Assembly (NCBI RefSeq): GCF_900604335.1
Contig: NZ_UWOD01000002.1
Coordinates: 1,240,001 to 1,304,000 of the forward strand
Origin: Intestinibacillus sp. Marseille-P6563
Lineage (GTDB): Bacteria > Bacillota > Clostridia > Oscillospirales > Butyricicoccaceae
DNA length: 64,000 nucleotides
Reading direction: 5' to 3'
This document shows, piece by piece, positions 22,596 through 32,679 of this stretch. Under the pieces are notes generated by a model, which was not told the DNA's origin, made no database searches, and saw only the letters and a program-made list of their open reading frames with translations. The position numbers and the translations under genes were made by a program. Position 1 is the first letter of the stretch. Every line of letters starts with the position of its first letter.

Positions 22596-23743
22596 AATCC
22601 TTTTCTGCCTGCCTGCTGATCGGTCTGGCCCGGATGCGACGCAAACCCGGCCGCCTGCTCGGCGCAATTTTGCTGCCGCTGGCCGTGCTGCTCATTGGCC
22701 TGCTGCTGCCGCCGGACAGCCTGAATACCGCCTTGGAAGCCGGGGTGTGCCTGCCCGCCGATTCGGCTTATGCCGAGCCGCTGTGGGAGCGGCTGAACGC
22801 TTCCGACCCTTCTTATGTCATCTTCCACCCCGCCACCGAAACCGAGATTTACGAACAGGTCGCGGCTGGCAAATGGGTGTGCGGCTTTGTGGCCGACCCG
22901 GAGTTTGATACCCGTCTGACCCAGACCCGTCCCGGCCGTCTGGCTGAGGTGGTGCAGACCCCGGCCGAGACCATGGCTCCGCTGCTGCGGGAAGCCTTCT
23001 GCGCGGCGCTGTATCACGTCCGCGCCCCTTATCTGGCGGCCGACTATGCCGCGCAAAACGACCTCGCCCGCGGCGCTGAACTGGAAGCCGTGCAGGAAAC
23101 TGTCCGCGCCGGTTCGCCCCACGCCATGCAGCTCGATACAGTCACGGTGGATGGCACAGCCGGACAGGCGCCCAATCTGGGCGCAGCCACGGCCCGCGCG
23201 GCCTGCCAGGGCCTGATTGCGGTCTTTCTGTTCCTGTTTGCCCTGCTGCTCGCGTCCGAACTGGACAGCGTGCGCGAGGACGGCTGGTTTGTCCGTCTTT
23301 CGGCAGTATCCGGCCCCTTTGCCTTGCGCGCCGGACTGGCAGCCGCACAAATGCTGCCGCTGACCGCGCTGGCCGTTCTGGCCTATGCGCTGAGCGAAAT
23401 CTTTTTTGCAGGCAAGCTGCAAAATCTGACCGGTTTCGCCGCCCTTTTGGGCTATGCTTTGTGGTTGACCGGACTAGCACTTGTTTTGGGCCGCATCCGC
23501 GGCGTACGGCATGTCCTGGCAGCCCTGCTGCCTTTCCTGCCGGCGGCCTGTCTGCTGCTCTGCCCTATCTTTTTTGACGCGGCGCGCTTGTTTGCGCCTG
23601 CCGCTCCGATTTCCCGCCTGTTGCCGCCCTCCTGGCTGCTGCGCGCCCTGCAAGGCGCGACGCTGGACGGCGTATGCCTGTGGGGCTTTGGCCTGGCCTT
23701 TTTGCTGGCTGGCGCCTTCCCCATCCGGCGGCATTCCCCCTGA
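22592..23743 (+). CDS. ABC-2 type permease, second subunit
   Basis: The product has 383 residues with the same plan as its neighbour: an N-terminal membrane segment (GRLLGAILLPLAVLLIGLLL), a long outer loop, and a cluster of segments from about residue 205 (GLIAVFLFLFALLLASEL). The start at 22592 overlaps the upstream stop codon (ATGA) and has AAAGGAGGT before it. Similarity to the first permease points to an ancient duplication. Confidence 0.82.
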   Translation: MKSFSACLLIGLARMRRKPGRLLGAILLPLAVLLIGLLLPPDSLNTALEAGVCLPADSAYAEPLWERLNASDPSYVIFHPATETEIYEQVAAGKWVCGFVADPEFDTRLTQTRPGRLAEVVQTPAETMAPLLREAFCAALYHVRAPYLAADYAAQNDLARGAELEAVQETVRAGSPHAMQLDTVTVDGTAGQAPNLGAATARAACQGLIAVFLFLFALLLASELDSVREDGWFVRLSAVSGPFALRAGLAAAQMLPLTALAVLAYALSEIFFAGKLQNLTGFAALLGYALWLTGLALVLGRIRGVRHVLAALLPFLPAACLLLCPIFFDAARLFAPAAPISRLLPPSWLLRALQGATLDGVCLWGFGLAFLLAGAFPIRRHSP

Positions 23744-23829
23744 GGACACTTCTGTCCCTGGGGGCACATGGCAGTCCTGCGTACGCGCATGGCCGCCATG
23801 TACCCCCATCGAGAAAGGAAGCGAAAACC

Positions 23830-24831
23830 ATGTTTTGTATCCATTGCGGCGCAAAGCTGCCCGACGGGACCAAATTTTGTACCCAATGTGGCCAGCCGGT
23901 TGGCGATACTTCATCCGCTCCCGGCCCGGCGCAAGAACCCATACAACCAAGCAAACCCATTCGTCCGACCTATCCGGCCGAACCGCCCAAAAAGAACCGT
24001 CTGGCGCTGTTTGCTGTGCTGGCTGGGATCCTGCTGGTGGTCGCGGCCATCGTCGTGGCGCTCATCCTGTTCCGGCCGTGGATGAATTTTTCCAATTCGG
24101 TCGGCGCCCAGAGCATCCTGTCCGAAGTGGTGCCCAATGCCGCAGACAGTGCCGAGGAAGACGATGCTCTCCCGGCCGATAAGGTCGACTGGGGCGAGTA
24201 CACGGGCAACTGGTCGGCGGGCGGCTACCGCTTTTCCCTGCTGACCGAAGGCGGCATGCTCAAAGCCACCTTTAATACCGAAACTTCCTCCCAGATGATT
24301 GTCTACGATCTGGAACACTGCCCGGAAAATCTGGAACTGGAATTTGATGACGTCACCATGCGCCTGCTGCCGCGCGAAGGCGGCACGCTGCGCGTGACCA
24401 TCGACGGCCACACCTTTGACGCCATGCGTTCCAACAACCTGCCGCCCGAAACCGATACCGTTCCGAGCGAAACCCCGACGCTCAATGCGTCGGACAGCGG
24501 GTATCTGTTCTATTCGCCCTCGACCGGCACCCGTTCGACCGGCGGCGTCATCCCCGAAGATCAGCCCGACCTGCATTTCTGGCCGCTCGACCAGTTTGCC
24601 ATCTCCACGGCTGACCTCGACCGCCTGACCCGGGACGAAATCGACATCATCCGCAACGAGACCTTTGCCCGCCACGGATATGTCTTTACCAGCGAAGCGT
24701 GGGCCGACTTCTTTGACGACTACGATTGGTATGAACCCGACCCCTCGTTCACTGAGGAAGGGTTCTCCAAGCTGGAAAAACAGAACATCGACACCATTGT
24801 CCTGTATGAGCAGGAAAAGGGGTGGCTGTAA
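23830..24831 (+). CDS. zinc-ribbon membrane protein with YARHG domain
   Basis: The product has 333 residues. It opens with a zinc ribbon (MFCIHCGAKLPDGTKFCTQCG), then a Pro-rich linker and one membrane segment (RLALFAVLAGILLVVAAIVVALILF, about 58-82). A ~165-residue extracellular region follows. The C-terminus is a YARHG domain (RDEIDIIRNETFARHGYVFTSEAW...YEPDPSFTEEGFSKLEKQN), an extracellular module of unknown ligand. Its N-terminal design copies that of the 653-residue protein upstream. An 86-base gap with no terminator follows the permease, so it is likely in the same operon. Its stop overlaps the amidase start. Confidence 0.83.
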   Translation: MFCIHCGAKLPDGTKFCTQCGQPVGDTSSAPGPAQEPIQPSKPIRPTYPAEPPKKNRLALFAVLAGILLVVAAIVVALILFRPWMNFSNSVGAQSILSEVVPNAADSAEEDDALPADKVDWGEYTGNWSAGGYRFSLLTEGGMLKATFNTETSSQMIVYDLEHCPENLELEFDDVTMRLLPREGGTLRVTIDGHTFDAMRSNNLPPETDTVPSETPTLNASDSGYLFYSPSTGTRSTGGVIPEDQPDLHFWPLDQFAISTADLDRLTRDEIDIIRNETFARHGYVFTSEAWADFFDDYDWYEPDPSFTEEGFSKLEKQNIDTIVLYEQEKGWL

Positions 24832-25631
24832 TGCGCGGCCTTTCCCTCCTGCTGGCGGCCTTGCTGCTTACCGGCTGCAGCGCGGCCCCGCAGGCTTCGT
24901 CTTCGGCACCGGCTGCCTCGTCCGCCCCGGCGGACGAGGCGGTTTCTTCGGTTGTCGAACCCGAACCCCAGCCGGTCCCGGAACCCGAACCCGGTCCGCT
25001 GGCGGGCATGATCGTCTGTCTGGACCCCGGCCATGGCATCACCGATGCCCATGCCCAGGAGCCCATCTCTCCCCTGTCAGACGAAACTAAGGCAGCCTAT
25101 GTCAGCGGCGCCTCGGGCGAACAGATCACCGAGGAAGCGCTCAATCTGCAAGTCGCGCTTGGCTTGCGGGACAAGCTCCTCGCCCTGGATGCCCAGGTCA
25201 TCCTGACCCGGGAGACCAACGAAGCCACGGTATCCAACATCGAGCGCGCCCAAATCGCCAACGAAGCCGGGGCGACCTGCTGCATCCGCATCCATGCCGA
25301 CGGCATCGACGACCGGTCGGTGCACGGGGTGTCGGTCCTCATCCCGGCGGGCGAGTTGCTGGGTACGCCCTCCATTGTCCAGCCCAGCCGGACCCTTGGG
25401 CAGCTGATGGTCGATGCGGTCGCCGCGCAGACGGACGCCAAAAACCGCGGCCTGACCGAGCGCCGCGACCTGACCGGCTTTAACTGGTCGGAGGTGCCCT
25501 GTGTACTGCTGGAAATGGGGTTTCTGTCCAATCCAGATGAAGAAAGCCGGATGATCGATCCGGCCTATCAACAACAAATCATCGAGGGCGTTGCCCAGGC
25601 ACTCATCCAGTGGCGGGCGCAATCCTCGTAA
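24831..25631 (+). CDS. N-acetylmuramoyl-L-alanine amidase, lipoprotein
   Basis: The product has 266 residues. A signal peptide ends in a lipobox (LLLTGCSA, Cys at about 16), so it is anchored outside the membrane. A Ser/Ala/Pro/Glu-rich spacer reaches to about residue 60. The Amidase_3 domain follows: DPGHG with the first zinc His, EEALNLQVALGL with the Glu, RIHAD with the second His, and LLEMGFLSN with the catalytic Glu. It cleaves the peptide side chain from peptidoglycan. The ATG overlaps the upstream TAA (TAATG), so it is coupled to the YARHG gene. Confidence 0.92.
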   Translation: MRGLSLLLAALLLTGCSAAPQASSSAPAASSAPADEAVSSVVEPEPQPVPEPEPGPLAGMIVCLDPGHGITDAHAQEPISPLSDETKAAYVSGASGEQITEEALNLQVALGLRDKLLALDAQVILTRETNEATVSNIERAQIANEAGATCCIRIHADGIDDRSVHGVSVLIPAGELLGTPSIVQPSRTLGQLMVDAVAAQTDAKNRGLTERRDLTGFNWSEVPCVLLEMGFLSNPDEESRMIDPAYQQQIIEGVAQALIQWRAQSS

Positions 25632-25646
25632 GAAAGGGAACATTCT

Positions 25647-26705
25647 ATGTTCGATCAGCTAGATGCGGTGATTCACCGCTTTGAAGAATTGGAAGCCCGC
25701 CTGTCGGCGCCTGGCCTGTATGATGACCCGGCAGCCGCGGCGGCGCTGCTCAAAGAGCGGGGCGACCTGGAACTCATTGTGGTTGCCGCGCGCGCGTATC
25801 ATGCCGCCGAGCAGCAAAAGGCCGAAGCCGAAGAAATGCTGGGCGACCCGGACCTGAAAGAACTGGCGCAGGACGAGCTGCGGCAGGCCAAAGACGATCT
25901 GGAGCGGCTAGAAGGCGAACTGAAAATCCTGCTGTTGCCCCGCGACCCCAACGACGACAAGAACATCATCGTGGAAATCCGCGGCGGTGCGGGCGGCGAA
26001 GAATCGGCGCTGTTTGCCCATTCGCTCTACCGGATGTATACCATGTATGCCGAAAAGCGCGGCTGGACGGTCGAACTGCTCAGCATGAGTGAAACCGAAC
26101 TGGGCGGCTGCAAGGAAGTCGTGTTTCAGATTTCCGGCGACCAGGTCTATTCGCGTATGAAGTTTGAATCGGGTGTGCACCGCGTCCAGCGAGTGCCCGA
26201 AACCGAGAGTCAGGGCCGTGTGCATACCTCGACGGTCACGGTAGCCGTGCTGCCCGAAGCCGAAGAGGTCGACTTTGCCATCAATCCGGCTGACCTCAAA
26301 ATCGATACCTTCCGCTCGTCGGGTGCCGGCGGCCAGCACATCAACAAGACCGAATCGGCCATCCGCATCACCCACCTGCCAACCGGTATGGTGGTCGAAT
26401 GCCAGGACGAACGCAGCCAGCACAAGAACAAAGACAAAGCCATGCGTGTGCTGCGCACCCGTCTGTATGAAGCCGAACTCGAAAAGCAGAATGCAGCCAT
26501 CGCGGCCGACCGCAAAAATCAGGTTGGCACCGGCGACCGTGCCGAGCGCATCCGCACCTACAATTTCCCGGAAAATCGCGTATCCGACCACCGCATCAAG
26601 CTGACGCTGTATAAACTGGGCCAGTTTATGGACGGCGATCTGGACGACGTCATCGACGCGCTTGTCACCGCGGACACGGCAGCCAAATTGCAGGCCCAAT
26701 CCTAA
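25647..26705 (+). CDS. prfA: peptide chain release factor 1
   Basis: The product has 352 residues, normal for RF1. The codon-recognition region reads [12 protein letters not shown] (PxT-type tripeptide, so RF1 not RF2), and the GGQ loop is [16 protein letters not shown]. It releases finished proteins at UAA and UAG. The usual partner prmC is not next to it; a terminator follows immediately. AAAGGGA precedes the ATG. Confidence 0.97.
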   Translation: MFDQLDAVIHRFEELEARLSAPGLYDDPAAAAALLKERGDLELIVVAARAYHAAEQQKAEAEEMLGDPDLKELAQDELRQAKDDLERLEGELKILLLPRDPNDDKNIIVEIRGGAGGEESALFAHSLYRMYTMYAEKRGWTVELLSMSETELGGCKEVVFQISGDQVYSRMKFESGVHRVQRVPETESQGRVHTSTVTVAVLPEAEEVDFAINPADLKIDTFRSSGAGGQHINKTESAIRITHLPTGMVVECQDERSQHKNKDKAMRVLRTRLYEAELEKQNAAIAADRKNQVGTGDRAERIRTYNFPENRVSDHRIKLTLYKLGQFMDGDLDDVIDALVTADTAAKLQAQS

Positions 26706-26708
26706 TAA

Positions 26709-26739
26709 AAAACCCGGAAGCATGGCTTCCGGGTTTTTC
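26709..26739. terminator. bidirectional terminator between prfA and the WG/SLH gene
   Basis: AAACCCGGAAGC/GCTTCCGGGTTT stem with A and T flanks, between two convergent stop codons. Confidence 0.9.
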
Positions 26740-29070
26740 TTAATCTTCTGCGGGCAGCATCTGGCTGAGGATCTGTGCAAATTGTGCGCGGGTAAAGGTC
26801 TGCTGCGGGTCGAGTTTTCCTTCCGATCCGACCACAAGACCGGTCTTGACGCACAGCGCTACGGCGGCACGGCGGCCGGAAGATACCTCATTGGCATCCG
26901 AAAAGGCGGCCAGCTGGGTCTGAATCTCGGCTTCGGTCAGTTTGCTCTGTCCCTGAGCCATCAGCGCATTGGCCAGAACCTGCATGGCATCTTCCCGGGT
27001 CATAGGCGCTGCATATTCGATCGGACTGCCCAACCCTTCCATCAGACCGGCCTTTTGGGCGGCTGTGGTCTCGACATAATACCAGGGTGCGCCATCCGGC
27101 GGCGCAATCGCGCTTGTATCGATATCGAGCAAACGCACCATCACGGCCGCTACTTCAGCGCCGGTAATGGCGGCATCGGGCTCAAATTTTACATCGTTGC
27201 CATGCATCAGGTCGGCTTCGGTCACCGCCTGAATGGCAGCATAGGCCCAGTGCCCTGCGGGCACGTCGGTATAGCCGGTATACTGGTCCAGCGTACCGAT
27301 CGCGTTGCCGTTGAGCGCTTTATAGCATTCGGAGTCGGTACGCATCACCGAACGCAGCTGGTCAAAGGTGAGCGCATATTCCTTGGACGACGGGGCACGC
27401 TGACCGTTTGCGCTGTCCTGCGGGACGTTGTAGAAGAAGCTGGCACCCCGGTCGGTGATGCGCGGATAGCTGAACAGATAGAACGGGATGTCTTCGGGCA
27501 ACAGGTCCTTGACCACATCGGCATAGTCCTTGGTGAACAGATCGGTCACGACCGAATAGGTTTGTCCGGTGGCCAGGTCGATGGCCACATTGTCGTTCCA
27601 CACAGTGGCACCATCGCCCGAACCGCTGATGCAGTCGGCCCATACCACGAGCAGCCGTCCCACCAGCCGCACGCCATAGCTGCCGGTCAGCGGTGTCCGC
27701 TGGGCCGATGCCGAGGGGCCGGTCAAAAAGAAACTCTCAATGGCGCTGTTGACTTTGCTTTGCACGGTCTTGTCACTCATGCCGGACACGACCGGATAGG
27801 TCACATACCAGCCATATTCGTTGCCGTTCTGGTCGGTACCGAGGTATTTTTCATACGACGTGGTCGTAATCTTGCAATATCCCAGGTCATAGGACCGTTC
27901 GGGCGAATACAGGGTCTTTTTATCGTGCAAACGGACATATTGCCGCTTGCCGCCAATGGTCACAAGCGCGATGTCATCGGTCAGGATGGTGGGATTTTCG
28001 GCGTTGGTCAGCTTGGTGATGTAGCCGCCCACTTTGGAGAAAAAGATGATGCCGTTGTCCATGGTGCCATGCCAGGCTACGCCGTGGGTGATGGTATCAA
28101 ACCCGCCCACATAGCCATAGGTGCGGTAGATGATGCCGCCGCTGGCGTCAATGGCTGCGACCGAGCCGTCGTCCGAACGGACGGCGTATACGCCTTCGCC
28201 CATATAGGACATGTAATTATACTGGAAGGGCACCGACGCATTGCCATCCAGGCCGATGATGCCCCAGCGGTTGTTCTGCCGCGCCATGGCGCAGCCATCA
28301 TAAAAAGGAGAAAGCTCCTGATAGATGTAATCGGTGAGGTAGGACCCGGTGGGGGCCTGCTCCTGTTCTTCGGTGGTCTCGGCTTCGGGGTCGGTCTTGC
28401 TGGGCAGCGCATACAGCGCATGCCGGTTGCCGTTGGTCAAAATGACCGTCTGGCCGCCGTAGACTTCCATATACAGCGGGGCTGCACCGGACGGCAGAAG
28501 AATTTCGTTGCCCTCTGTGTCAATGACCGCATAGCCCGGGCTGTCCATGAGCTGGACCACCGCATAGCCGTCGGAAAATTCGCCGGCCTGCCGATAGGCC
28601 GGGGCGATCACTTGGGTGCCGTCCCGGGACACATAGCCCCACGCGCCATCTTCGGCCTGCACGGCCAGCAGTCCGTCTGCGGACAGGAATCCAGCAGCGC
28701 CTTCCACCTGGCCCAGTTCCTGACCTTGCTTGTCAAAATAGATGGTATAGCCATCGTAACGGAAGGCAATGGCATTGTCGCCAAAGTCCACTTCTTCGGG
28801 CGCTGCACGCAGCGGAATCACGGCATTGCCGGTTTCGTCGATCACTGCCAGGCAGCCGGTGCTGTCGGTCACGGTCGCAAAGCCCTCTTCGTTGAACGCC
28901 GAAGCGCTCGTATATTGATAGGGAATGGCCTGCGTGCCCGACTCGTCCATGTAGCCCCAGCTGGTGTAACCGTCTGCTGCGATGTTCTCCACCGGGAACA
29001 GATCGGCCGCCGCTGCGGACGCGGTCAGCACTGCTGCTGCAAATAGGATCGACAAAAGGTACTTTTTCAT
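26740..29070 (-). CDS. secreted WG-repeat protein with C-terminal SLH domains
   Basis: The product has 776 residues. A signal peptide (MKKYLLSILFAAAVLTASAAAA) is followed by five or more WG-type repeats, each with a W/Y-G plus IDETG or IDASG step (about residues 35-330). A DUF4163/DUF3298-like middle region (about 390-600; VVSGMSDKTVQSKVNSAIESFF, YALTFDQL) comes next. Two or three S-layer-homology domains end the protein (YTDVPAGHWAYAAIQAVTEADL and later repeats to LDPQQTFTRAQFAQILSQML). SLH domains hold proteins to secondary cell-wall polymer. It has its own promoter; the function is otherwise unknown. Confidence 0.88.
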   Translation of the reverse strand: MKKYLLSILFAAAVLTASAAAADLFPVENIAADGYTSWGYMDESGTQAIPYQYTSASAFNEEGFATVTDSTGCLAVIDETGNAVIPLRAAPEEVDFGDNAIAFRYDGYTIYFDKQGQELGQVEGAAGFLSADGLLAVQAEDGAWGYVSRDGTQVIAPAYRQAGEFSDGYAVVQLMDSPGYAVIDTEGNEILLPSGAAPLYMEVYGGQTVILTNGNRHALYALPSKTDPEAETTEEQEQAPTGSYLTDYIYQELSPFYDGCAMARQNNRWGIIGLDGNASVPFQYNYMSYMGEGVYAVRSDDGSVAAIDASGGIIYRTYGYVGGFDTITHGVAWHGTMDNGIIFFSKVGGYITKLTNAENPTILTDDIALVTIGGKRQYVRLHDKKTLYSPERSYDLGYCKITTTSYEKYLGTDQNGNEYGWYVTYPVVSGMSDKTVQSKVNSAIESFFLTGPSASAQRTPLTGSYGVRLVGRLLVVWADCISGSGDGATVWNDNVAIDLATGQTYSVVTDLFTKDYADVVKDLLPEDIPFYLFSYPRITDRGASFFYNVPQDSANGQRAPSSKEYALTFDQLRSVMRTDSECYKALNGNAIGTLDQYTGYTDVPAGHWAYAAIQAVTEADLMHGNDVKFEPDAAITGAEVAAVMVRLLDIDTSAIAPPDGAPWYYVETTAAQKAGLMEGLGSPIEYAAPMTREDAMQVLANALMAQGQSKLTEAEIQTQLAAFSDANEVSSGRRAAVALCVKTGLVVGSEGKLDPQQTFTRAQFAQILSQMLPAED

Positions 29071-29106
29071 ATAAAATTCCCCCTTGTCGGTTAGTTTCTA
29101 TTTCAA

Positions 29107-29135
29107 ATTATACCGTTTTCCACCCCGCCCAGCAA
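29107..29135 (-). promoter_or_regulatory. promoter of the WG/SLH gene
   Basis: On the minus strand TTGCTG (29130-29135), a 17-base spacer and TATAAT (29107-29112), about 30 bases before the ATG. Confidence 0.8.
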
Positions 29136-29227
29136 GCAATGCAAACAAAGTGAAATATTACATTCTTGCAACACCCAAAAAGCGGTAATTTCAGCGGAAG
29201 TTTTCCCCATTTCCGGCCCTTTCCCGC

Positions 29228-29262
29228 AAAAAAAGGACGCATCCTGCTGGATGCGTCCTTTT
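29228..29262 (-). terminator. terminator after the flavin reductase gene
   Basis: AAAAGGACGCATCC/GGATGCGTCCTTTT stem with a T run on the minus strand, right after the stop codon at 29271. Confidence 0.9.
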
Positions 29263-29270
29263 GGGGGCTC

Positions 29271-29771
29271 TTAGCCGCCATATACGGCGACCACTTCGCC
29301 GACAAACATGCTGTGGATATCGTTATCCGGATAGCACTCGTCATACGCCTTGGTGTCCAGGAAGTTTTCCTTGGGCATGGTATCCTTGTACATCTTCCGG
29401 CATACAAAGGTCAGCTCGGCCTCAGCAAAGGTCGGGCAGCCTTCGGGCGTAAAGACCGGGGTCAGGCCGGCTCCCGCCATCTTATCGATGTCGCGGCCGG
29501 ACTTGGAGCCCAGCACACCCAGCGCGTCCTTATGGCCTTCTTTGAGGAAAATCAGGGTATAGTACTCATTTTTGTCCATAAATTCCATGGTATAACGGCT
29601 CTGACGGACATAGACCGTGCACACATCGGTGCGCCAGAGCTGGCCAAAGCCGCCCCAGGATACGGTCATCATATTGAAGTCGCCCTCTTTGCCGCTGGCC
29701 AGCAGCGCCCATTCATCGCGCAGCTTGCGGAAGGGGTTCAAAGACAGGGTCGACAGGTCCAGTTTGTTCAT
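29271..29771 (-). CDS. flavin reductase-like FMN-binding protein
   Basis: The product has 166 residues. The N-terminal half reads LSTLSLNPFRKLRDEWALLASGKEGDFNMMTVSWGGFGQLW and then VYVRQSRYTMEFM, the FMN-binding split-barrel pattern of the flavin reductase family in anaerobes. Such proteins reduce flavin or nitro compounds with NAD(P)H; the substrate is unknown. GAGGAGG precedes the ATG. It starts 18 bases after ftsK ends and is probably transcribed from the ftsK promoter. Confidence 0.85.
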   Translation of the reverse strand: MNKLDLSTLSLNPFRKLRDEWALLASGKEGDFNMMTVSWGGFGQLWRTDVCTVYVRQSRYTMEFMDKNEYYTLIFLKEGHKDALGVLGSKSGRDIDKMAGAGLTPVFTPEGCPTFAEAELTFVCRKMYKDTMPKENFLDTKAYDECYPDNDIHSMFVGEVVAVYGG

Positions 29772-29789
29772 GGGATATTCCTCCTCGAA

Positions 29790-32336
29790 TTATAATTTGC
29801 GACGCAGCTTCATCTCGTTCCATTCGTCCTTGGAAATGAGGATCTGCCGCGGTTTGGAGCCTTCAAAGGGGCCAACAATGCCGCGTTCCTCCATCTGGTC
29901 GACAATGCGCGCGGCGCGGGCATAGCCCAGCTTGAGCCGCCGCTGGAGCATGGAAACCGAAGCTTGTTTACAGTCCATGACCACATCGATGGCATCCATC
30001 AGCATTTCGTCCTCGTCGCCCGACGGGTCGCCCAGCGAACCACCGCCCGATTCGGCCGCTTCGGCCTGCTTTTCGATGTGTTCCAGGATCTCCTCATTAT
30101 ATTCGGCCGTGGACGTAGACTTGATAAAGTCGATGACGTTTTCGATCTCCTCGCCCGAAATAAAGCAGCCCTGGATACGCTGCGGCTTGCCCTCGCCCAA
30201 GGGGGCGTAGAGCATATCGCCCTTGCCGATCAGCTTTTCCGCACCCGTGGTATCCAGGATGATGCGGCTTTCGATCTGGCTGGCGACCGCAAAGGCGATG
30301 CGCGACGGGATGTTGGCCTTCATGATACCGGTGATGACGTCGGCCGACGGACGCTGGGTCGCGACGATCAGATACATGCCCGCGGCACGCGCCTTCTGCG
30401 CGATGCGGCAGATGGACGTTTCGACTTCCTTGGCGGCGACCATCATGAGGTCGGCCAGCTCGTCGATAACGATGACGATCTCCGGCAGGGTTTGGTAGGT
30501 TTCCACCGGCGTGACCGGAACGCCGTCGCCCTCGGTAATGGGCGGCATGGCGTCCTGTTCGGCCTTTTTCTTGCGCATGAGGGCGTTGTAGTCCTCCAAT
30601 TTACGCACCTGATGGTCGGCGAACAGTTTATAACGCCGCTCCATCTCCCCGACCGCCCAGTTGAGCGCCCCGGCCGCCTTACGCGGGTCGGTCACAACCG
30701 GAATGAGCAGGTGCGGGATGCCATTGTAGTTGCCCAGTTCGACCATCTTGGGGTCGACCATAATCAGGCGGACTTCCTCAGGCGTGGATTTGTACAGCAG
30801 CGAAATGAGCATGGAGTTGACGCACACCGACTTACCCGAGCCGGTCGTACCGGCGATGAGCAAGTGGGGCATTTTGCCGATATTGCCGACCACCGGCGCG
30901 CCGGTGATGTCCTTACCCACACAGAAAGCGACCCGGCTCTTGGCGTTCTGGAACGCATCGGACGAAATCACATCATAGATAGGCACCATGGTGTTGGTCT
31001 TGTTGGGCACCTCGATGCCAATGGCGACCTTTTCCGGGATGGGCGCAATACGCACCGACATGGCACCGAGCGCGAGTGCAATATCGTCCGACAGGCCGGT
31101 GATACGGCTGAACTTGGTTCCGGGCGGGATGGTCACTTCAAAGCGGGTGACCGTCGGTCCGCGCACGATGCCGATGATCTGCGCTTCAATGTTGAACGAT
31201 TGCAGGGTATCGACCAGACGGTGACTGCATTCAGTCAGTTCGGCCTGGTAGTTGCCCGCCGGGGTGCGGGCGGGCGGATGAAGCAGATTGAGCCGCGGAT
31301 AACTGTATACCGGAAGCGGCGCCTGCTGGCTGGCATCCATCTGGGCAGCCATGGCGGCATGTTCGCGCTCCTCCAGCTTTTTCTGTTCGGCCTTGGACAG
31401 CGGCTTGTCCTCCTCCCACGGCGGGGTTTCGTCGTGGATGGGTTCGGATACCGATTCCTCGGGCAGGTCGGCCACGATCGGCTCCTCCCCGCCCTTGTCC
31501 GGTTTATTGCGCAGCAGCGACAAAATATCCCCGAAGGGGTCGGGTTTTGAGGATTCCGGTTCGGGAATGGGTTCGGGCGCTGGAGCCGGAGACGGTGTCG
31601 GCTCCGGGGCGACTGGCAGGTCCATGTCCTCCCCTTCGATCGGGATGTCAAACGCAGCCCGTGCCTGCCGCTTGGCCTTGCGGGCCGCGGCCAATTCGTG
31701 AACGTTGGGCAGCGTAACCGGCGCTTCGTACTTTTGGCGCTCCTCCTCGTCGTCATATTCATATTCGATTGGCCGCAGAGCGTTATAAATGGTCTGCGGG
31801 GTCAGCCGAAACATGACCATCACATCGGCGAGCAGCAGCAGGATACAAAACAGCAGGCCACCAATGGACGAAAAGGCCCATTCCAGGACGCCATACAGCG
31901 TACCAGCCAGCAAACCGCCCGATTTCAGATTTGCGCCCGATTCCATCAGGTCGCCAAAAGCGGCCAGGTCATACCGTCCGGCGCGCAGCATGGCATGCGC
32001 CATGGCGCCAAACAGGATGGGAAACAGGCCGATCGCCGTACCGCGCAGCCGCACGGGGCCTTTGCGGTGACTGATGAGCAGCGCGGCCAGGGCAAATAAA
32101 GCCGGCGGCAGGACATACAGACCATATCCGATCAGGCTGCCCAAACCGGTGCGCGCCATGCGCAGTACCGCGCCATCCTTTTGCACCAATGTGAGCAGCA
32201 CCAGAATGCCGAGCACGCCATAGATCAGGCCCCAGACCGGACGGGGCAAGTAGCTGTCCGGTGCGGCGTCCTTGGCGCGCTGCGAAGCACTCGTGCGCTT
32301 TTTGGTGGTTTTTGTAGATTTTTTGGGTTGTGCCAA
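29790..32336 (-). CDS. FtsK/SpoIIIE DNA translocase
   Basis: The product has 848 residues: an N-terminal basic stretch, four membrane segments (about 35-175), a Pro/Glu-rich linker (about 230-345), the FtsK alpha domain, and the motor with Walker [12 protein letters not shown] and Walker [15 protein letters not shown]-terminal gamma winged helix ([29 protein letters not shown]) reads polar DNA motifs. It pumps DNA during division and into the forespore. I start at the TTG at 32336, with GAGGTGA upstream; the frame is open for 53 further codons without start signals. Confidence 0.95.
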   Translation of the reverse strand: MAQPKKSTKTTKKRTSASQRAKDAAPDSYLPRPVWGLIYGVLGILVLLTLVQKDGAVLRMARTGLGSLIGYGLYVLPPALFALAALLISHRKGPVRLRGTAIGLFPILFGAMAHAMLRAGRYDLAAFGDLMESGANLKSGGLLAGTLYGVLEWAFSSIGGLLFCILLLLADVMVMFRLTPQTIYNALRPIEYEYDDEEERQKYEAPVTLPNVHELAAARKAKRQARAAFDIPIEGEDMDLPVAPEPTPSPAPAPEPIPEPESSKPDPFGDILSLLRNKPDKGGEEPIVADLPEESVSEPIHDETPPWEEDKPLSKAEQKKLEEREHAAMAAQMDASQQAPLPVYSYPRLNLLHPPARTPAGNYQAELTECSHRLVDTLQSFNIEAQIIGIVRGPTVTRFEVTIPPGTKFSRITGLSDDIALALGAMSVRIAPIPEKVAIGIEVPNKTNTMVPIYDVISSDAFQNAKSRVAFCVGKDITGAPVVGNIGKMPHLLIAGTTGSGKSVCVNSMLISLLYKSTPEEVRLIMVDPKMVELGNYNGIPHLLIPVVTDPRKAAGALNWAVGEMERRYKLFADHQVRKLEDYNALMRKKKAEQDAMPPITEGDGVPVTPVETYQTLPEIVIVIDELADLMMVAAKEVETSICRIAQKARAAGMYLIVATQRPSADVITGIMKANIPSRIAFAVASQIESRIILDTTGAEKLIGKGDMLYAPLGEGKPQRIQGCFISGEEIENVIDFIKSTSTAEYNEEILEHIEKQAEAAESGGGSLGDPSGDEDEMLMDAIDVVMDCKQASVSMLQRRLKLGYARAARIVDQMEERGIVGPFEGSKPRQILISKDEWNEMKLRRKL

Positions 32337-32575
32337 AGTATCACCTCGTTTGGTGGGATCAAAACAATCAAACTGCGATGGGGCTTTTTGACAGCCAATG
32401 CATACGAATACAGTATAATCATACCACATTTTCTTTGGCATTTCTAGGCGAAAATCCGGCGTGTAGTCCTTTCCTGTTTTGTCAAAACCATTCAATCATA
32501 TCCTATGATTTCGTGGAATCTTCCGCTTTGCATAAAATATACGATTTTTAATTTTGATTTTGTAATATTTTTTAA

Positions 32576-32604
32576 TTGACTTAAAATGTAAGATTATATT
32601 AATA
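32576..32604 (+). promoter_or_regulatory. possible promoter of the A+T-rich gene pair
   Basis: TTGACT (32576-32581) with TTAATA 17 bases on, in a very A+T-rich stretch with other possible -10 boxes. The 343 bases between ftsK and 32680 hold no gene. Confidence 0.45.
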
Positions 32605-32679
32605 TATGTATGTAATGTATATACAAGGATGCATCTGTTGTATTATGATTGTAATTTTTGTAACGTGAGGTGAACAAAA

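Noticed and set aside
26662-29046. 794-codon plus-strand frame opposite the WG/SLH gene
   Set aside because: The minus frame carries a signal peptide, WG repeats and SLH domains; the plus frame is a His/Arg/Gly-rich shadow.
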